From Flaviramulus multivorans (lineage in GTDB: Bacteria; Bacteroidota; Bacteroidia; Flavobacteriales; Flavobacteriaceae): DNA of 64,000 nucleotides. How positions within the stretch are numbered: the stretch's first letter is position 1; each line of letters starts with the position of its first letter. Position numbers and translations under genes: made by a program. Below the pieces are notes generated by a model, which saw nothing but the letters and a program-made list of their open reading frames with translations, ran no database searches and was not told where the DNA came from. The stretch spans positions 1 to 64,000 of the forward strand of contig NZ_JAKKDV010000009.1 in NCBI RefSeq assembly GCF_021728415.1, in the 5' to 3' direction. Positions 60,044 through 64,000 of the stretch are shown here, one piece after another.

Positions 60044-61432
60044 TTATTCTTTTACTACTTTAAAAGTTTTGAAGCTATTACCAGAAGTGATTTTTAAAAA
60101 GTAAATACCTGATTGTAAATTAGATATATCTATTTTATCAAATTCATTTTTTAACTCCAAAAGTTTCTTTCCCGAAATTGAATATATGCTAACATTATTA
60201 ACGTCATTTAAGTTACCTTTTATGTTCACGAAGCTATTTGTTGGATTAGGATACACAAGAATATCTGCCAATAAATTATCTTCATTAATTGATAATGCAG
60301 AACCACTATTGTCAAAAAAATCATTAGTGATTTTATTTATTGAAAAACCAGTGCCTATATTAAACTGATCATCATAAATCCCATCTGATTCAAACGCAAT
60401 CATTGGAGGTTTACTTATATCCAAGTATTTCATTTTTAAATGGAATAATTTTGCAGGTGTTGTATTTACATTCTTATCGGGATTATTAATATATTGGATG
60501 AAATTAAAAGAAAAACGATTAGTACTATCGCCATTAGTATTGTCGAAAGTCTCAAATTTGTTACTAACTCCTTGTTCTAAAATATACCCATCTGGAAATG
60601 AAATATCAACACCTTCATAAGCATTTATATACTCTCCGAAAGCTTCATTATTATATGTGAAAAATAGTTTGCCACTTCCTAATCCAAAGCTAGAGTCACC
60701 ATGAACCATAACATCAACCTCATAATAATCATTAATACCATCGTTTGTATTTTGTGCATTATCAAAGGAAAAATAAATCTGGTTTGGACTACAGGCAACT
60801 TTATATAATAGAACATCGGTTTTATTAAAACTATAATCATTATATTTATAGGCTCCTTCATCTAACGGAAAGGGGTAATCTATAATAGGTATTGAATCTG
60901 TTTCGCCTTCTTTTTTTAGATAACCATCTTTATCTCGCATTCTATCCAAGGGCATTAAATTCAATAGCTCATCTTTATTACTTATTGGTTGACCTTCACA
61001 ATAATAAGCTTCTACTTCTTTAAAACTAAAGTTTGTACTTATATCTGTGCATACATTAACCACCGCCGTATCAGCACATGTTTCGTCTGTTTCAATATAA
61101 TAAAATGCATACTCTTCCTCTGGTCCAGCACCGGTATTAGGGAAATCTGCCGTTTTTTCATTTCGGATTCTTGCAACACGTCTCCCTCTTGGTCCATTAG
61201 GACCATCTTTAAAAACCCAACGTCTACCAAATACTTTTTTCGAATTTTGAATTTTACTTCTAGCAGCAGCTAAATAACTATCCAAATCAACATTCTCAAT
61301 TCCATTTTCAAGACAAAAACTATAATCAGCGTCAACATCAGCACCTGCATCGCATGTTTGCCCATTAAGATTTAAAGAAATTGAACTAATAATAAAAATA
61401 ATTACCCTAAAAAACAATGTACGTTTACCCAT
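60044..61432 (-). CDS. T9SS type A sorted surface protein
   Basis: A 462-aa exported protein: an N-terminal signal peptide (RVIIFIISSISLNLNGQ), a Cys-containing start of the mature chain (TCDAGADVDADYSFCLENG), and a C-terminal type A sorting domain with ILVYPNPTNSFVNIKG (near residue 392), VSIYSISGKKLLEL, and LQSGIYFLKITSGNSFKTFKVVKE. The T9SS would move it across the outer membrane to the surface. The middle contains a beta-sandwich of the cohesin/dockerin-neighbour kind (KLFFTYNNEAFGEYINAY, TTPAKLFHLKMKYLD), which I cannot assign to a function. Immediately downstream of a TPR-CHAT gene on the same strand (159-bp gap), so the two may be coexpressed. Confidence 0.9.
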   Translation of the reverse strand: MGKRTLFFRVIIFIISSISLNLNGQTCDAGADVDADYSFCLENGIENVDLDSYLAAARSKIQNSKKVFGRRWVFKDGPNGPRGRRVARIRNEKTADFPNTGAGPEEEYAFYYIETDETCADTAVVNVCTDISTNFSFKEVEAYYCEGQPISNKDELLNLMPLDRMRDKDGYLKKEGETDSIPIIDYPFPLDEGAYKYNDYSFNKTDVLLYKVACSPNQIYFSFDNAQNTNDGINDYYEVDVMVHGDSSFGLGSGKLFFTYNNEAFGEYINAYEGVDISFPDGYILEQGVSNKFETFDNTNGDSTNRFSFNFIQYINNPDKNVNTTPAKLFHLKMKYLDISKPPMIAFESDGIYDDQFNIGTGFSINKITNDFFDNSGSALSINEDNLLADILVYPNPTNSFVNIKGNLNDVNNVSIYSISGKKLLELKNEFDKIDISNLQSGIYFLKITSGNSFKTFKVVKE

Positions 61433-61591
61433 ATTATAAAATTTTAATCATGTTAAAAAAAGTAGGATAATATTGATTGCGGCAAGAGAAATATTAATGA
61501 TGTGATAGTCACATTTAAATTTATTAAACTTAAATGAAACCGGTTACTATTGTAGGTTAACTACCATAAAATTCGACAAGGAACTGATATA

Positions 61592-64000
61592 TTATTCCAG
61601 TAATACAAAGGCTGCCCATTTTTCGGGTTGTGAACTGTATTTTGCTTGTATAGTTTTTTGCGTCTGGTTGAAGGCTTCTTTTACTTTATTAGTTTTCATC
61701 CAATTGCCATAAAAGAGCGTCATAAACTCAGCTGTCTCGATATCTGGCACTTCCCATAAACTCATGATAAGAATATCGACACCAGCCATTTTAAAGGCAC
61801 GTTGCAGCCCATAAACGCCTTCGCTTCCATCAATATCTCCTAGTCCCGTTTCGCAAGCACTCAATACTACAATATCTGTGTTTGATAAATCCATGTTTGA
61901 TATTTCTAAAGCTGTCAAAATCCCATCATCTTCTTGATTATTTCTATGACCGAATTTCCAGGTGTGATTAGCACCAGCAAAAAGAAGTCCAGAGCGTAAT
62001 AAGGGGTCTAAAGCATACCGATATTGATCTTCAGTACTTAGATTACTTTTTACTTTTGGTTTATTGTTTACATTTTCATAAAAGAAGCCATGGGTTGCAA
62101 TGTGCAATATATTTGGGCTACGTCCATGTAATTTTTTAAAATTTGTTTCATTCGCTTCGGTTCCTTTCCAAACATCCACTTTATTAGAATTTGCTTTTAA
62201 AATTGTTCCTATTGTATCTACTTCACGTAATGTTCCTGGTAAAGGTATCCAACTGTCGCCTATTTTTTCGCTTAGCTTATTGTTTTGGGTTATCAATATA
62301 GAATCTTGTGCTTCATTCAATTTAGGTAAATTATCGTAATCAATCCCACCTATTAATAAAGCCGACTTTGCTTTAGGTAAAGCACTATTATCTTTTAAGT
62401 TACCTGTCGTACTTAATTGAAATAAATTGAATTTGTTACTCAATGTTTTACTGCTTTCTTCACCCAGAGCAGCAAACGAAATTTGATTTAACAATCCACT
62501 TGGCGTATAATAAATATTGCTAGAACCAGTAACAATTTTCTCTAATGGACGCCAAACCAAATCAAAAATGGCTTTAGAATTATTTGTGGATCTTGCCTTT
62601 GAACCTCTACTAACATATAATTGATTAGGCGTTTTTTTAGTTATGAGGGCTTTTAATTGCTTTTCTTCAAAAAGCGGAATCATTTTTGGGTGCTCCCAAT
62701 CCTTTTTATAGATATAAGCGGCATATAAAATACTGTCTGTTAATTTGTTTTCCTCATAGTAGTGAAAACGAGAAAACTCAATGGCAATATCATCTTCTTT
62801 TAAATTTAATTGAGACTCTTTCCAACTTTGAATCAACTCGATACTATTCATAAAATTGGAGCTATAAAGTTTGACCAGTTCAGATTCCTTATCACTTATT
62901 TGATTTTTTAAGCTATCTACATCTAATATCCGTTCTTCCATAGGAAGGCTTAAAGCTCTTGATAGTTTAGTTTTGAGTGTACGATAATCATATATTTTAT
63001 TATTAATACTAGCATTGTTAAGTGTGGCTAATTCTGATAATACATTTTTAGAATTATTAAGTAATAATCCCTTAAGCATAATCTGATTGTTCAAATTAAT
63101 TTCATTTAATTCAGCAATCGGAGTATTTAAATTATAGGCTAGAGATTGTAATTCATCAAAATTTTGAGTTGTTATATTTAAAAATGCTTTTTTCTCTTGT
63201 TCGCTTCTAAATTCAAAAACGTTCTTTATTTGAGAAATAATGATCGAATTAAAAGATTCTAATACTGGAATCGCATTTTTATAATCGCCTAAACCCACAT
63301 ACGCTTCACCTAAATATTTTAGCATATTGCCATATTCTGGGTGCTCGTTACCTAGTTCTTCTTCTGTCATTTTAGAGTATTTCTCTAATATTTTTTTAGC
63401 TTCCTTAAAGTTTTTGGTCTTATTATAAGCCCTAGCTAAATTCAACTGTTTTCTATAAAAATCAATATTATCTAAGTTTGAATTATCTTCTGAAATTTTT
63501 ATGTTTTTCTTAATTAAACTTATAGCTTCATCGTACTCACTAAGTTCAAGCAATACGCTTGTATAATTGTTAAGATAAAACCCGTATTTACTATGATTCT
63601 CATCAAAATTATTTAAAAACACACGCAATGCTTCTTGAAATAATTCTTTAGCGCGAATTAAATCGCCTTTTAAGACATATAATTGCCCTATGGCATCTAA
63701 GAGTTCTGCATATTTAGAATGATTAACTCCTAGTTTGTTTTTGCAAGACTCTAAAGCTATTTCATAATTTTCTAAACTTTTATCAAATTCTCCAAGAATC
63801 GAATAATAATAGGCTAGGTTTTGAAATCTTACTGAGTGGTTTTGATCGTTTTGGGGAGTGTTATTTGCGACTTCTTTTGCAAATTTCAATGCATTTTCAT
63901 AATCGCCTAATTCTTGATAAGCAACACTTAAACTCGTATTTGCAGAAATATAAGCATCGTCATTTTTGTTATTAAAATTCTTCACTTCTTCATAAAGTGG
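61592..64000 (-). CDS. TPR-CHAT domain protein (5' end outside the window)
   Basis: Partial: 802 codons are visible and the frame is open at the window edge, so the true start lies beyond 64000. The N-terminal two thirds hold repeated TPR units (YENALKFAKEVANNTPQ; FDKSLENYEIALESCKNKLG; GDLIRAKELFQEALRVFL; YDEAISLIKKNIKISE). The C-terminal third is a CHAT domain, a caspase-like protease of clan CD, with catalytic His in HIATHGFFYEN (codon at 62090-62092) and Cys in LSACETGLGD (codon at 61853-61855), and the ending EKWAAFVLLE. Its substrate is unknown; a surface-protein gene follows it. Such proteins occur in death-like and defence-related systems but also in other contexts. Confidence 0.9.
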   Translation of the reverse strand, partial: PLYEEVKNFNNKNDDAYISANTSLSVAYQELGDYENALKFAKEVANNTPQNDQNHSVRFQNLAYYYSILGEFDKSLENYEIALESCKNKLGVNHSKYAELLDAIGQLYVLKGDLIRAKELFQEALRVFLNNFDENHSKYGFYLNNYTSVLLELSEYDEAISLIKKNIKISEDNSNLDNIDFYRKQLNLARAYNKTKNFKEAKKILEKYSKMTEEELGNEHPEYGNMLKYLGEAYVGLGDYKNAIPVLESFNSIIISQIKNVFEFRSEQEKKAFLNITTQNFDELQSLAYNLNTPIAELNEINLNNQIMLKGLLLNNSKNVLSELATLNNASINNKIYDYRTLKTKLSRALSLPMEERILDVDSLKNQISDKESELVKLYSSNFMNSIELIQSWKESQLNLKEDDIAIEFSRFHYYEENKLTDSILYAAYIYKKDWEHPKMIPLFEEKQLKALITKKTPNQLYVSRGSKARSTNNSKAIFDLVWRPLEKIVTGSSNIYYTPSGLLNQISFAALGEESSKTLSNKFNLFQLSTTGNLKDNSALPKAKSALLIGGIDYDNLPKLNEAQDSILITQNNKLSEKIGDSWIPLPGTLREVDTIGTILKANSNKVDVWKGTEANETNFKKLHGRSPNILHIATHGFFYENVNNKPKVKSNLSTEDQYRYALDPLLRSGLLFAGANHTWKFGHRNNQEDDGILTALEISNMDLSNTDIVVLSACETGLGDIDGSEGVYGLQRAFKMAGVDILIMSLWEVPDIETAEFMTLFYGNWMKTNKVKEAFNQTQKTIQAKYSSQPEKWAAFVLLE

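Noticed and set aside
61592-64000. Type III-E CRISPR (gRAMP) partner TPR-CHAT
   Set aside because: No CRISPR repeats, Cas genes or gRAMP seen in the window; TPR-CHAT proteins are common outside that system.
1-64000. CRISPR array, prophage, IS element or rRNA operon
   Set aside because: No regularly spaced direct repeats, no integrase, transposase or phage structural genes, and no rRNA sequence was recognised.

Overview
The window is a low-GC, gene-dense chromosomal segment from a member of the Bacteroidetes, almost certainly a (probably marine) Flavobacteriaceae. The evidence is lineage-specific content: gliding-motility genes gldF/gldG, a type IX secretion (T9SS) sorting tail, BshB1 of bacillithiol synthesis, DUF2911/DUF4290/DUF4870 proteins, a Lacal_2735-type small protein, and Bacteroidetes promoters (TTG, 19-20 bp, TAnnTTTG) with very short leaders. 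I see no CRISPR array, prophage, IS element or rRNA.

Layout. 1-9.7 kb: an intergenic repeat, an exported protein, phoH-purC, a SAM hydrolase, gldF-(extra ORF)-gldG, and dnaN. 9.7-14.8 kb: small stress and envelope genes, then two tandem M28 peptidases and tRNA-His. 14.9-20.8 kb: bshB1 and a MATE exporter, a HAD phosphatase, mscL, an operator-controlled satD-DUF3307 pair, and an FkbM methyltransferase. 20.8-27.6 kb: a fused cytochrome c biogenesis protein, a truncated haemoglobin, and a DUF2520-KdsC-UbiA-Maf cluster. 27.7-38.0 kb: envelope lipoprotein, MscS, CorA, a large PIG-L protein, a 36-aa membrane peptide, a sodium:solute symporter, a Gfo/Idh oxidoreductase, a small membrane protein with an XRE regulator, and DUF2911. 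38.3-51.2 kb: the photoprotection island described below. 51.3-59.7 kb: housekeeping genes (murA, recQ, fmt, HU, YqgE, an aminotransferase). 59.8-64 kb: tRNA-Met, a T9SS-sorted protein, and a TPR-CHAT protease cut by the window end.

The most interesting region is 38.3-51.2 kb. About 18 co-directional, mostly overlapping genes encode a TetR-like regulator, a UbiB kinase, a flavin reductase, two short-chain dehydrogenases, a DUF2256 zinc peptide, a DASH cryptochrome, an iron-sulfur (6-4)-type photolyase, a TIGR03643 protein, GTP cyclohydrolase I, glutathione peroxidase, TspO, an SRPBCC protein and a class I CPD photolyase. The two transcription units (starting at 38303 and 45541) have almost superimposable promoters. 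Each carries the inverted repeat TGTTTAA-N16-TTAAACA, followed 5 bp later by TAnnTTT, with the -7 box exactly 25 bp before the ATG. Neither has a recognisable -33 box. I infer a light or oxidative-stress regulon controlled by the island's own TetR-like protein, in which FolE may supply pterin for the photolyase antenna.

Three short genes are annotated here in addition to the longer ORFs: a 36-aa membrane peptide (33533), a 47-aa DUF2256 protein (42376) and a 58-aa Lacal_2735-type protein (48811). Several genes appear to start at TTG. All functional calls are from reading the sequence and recalling family motifs; no database search was run.
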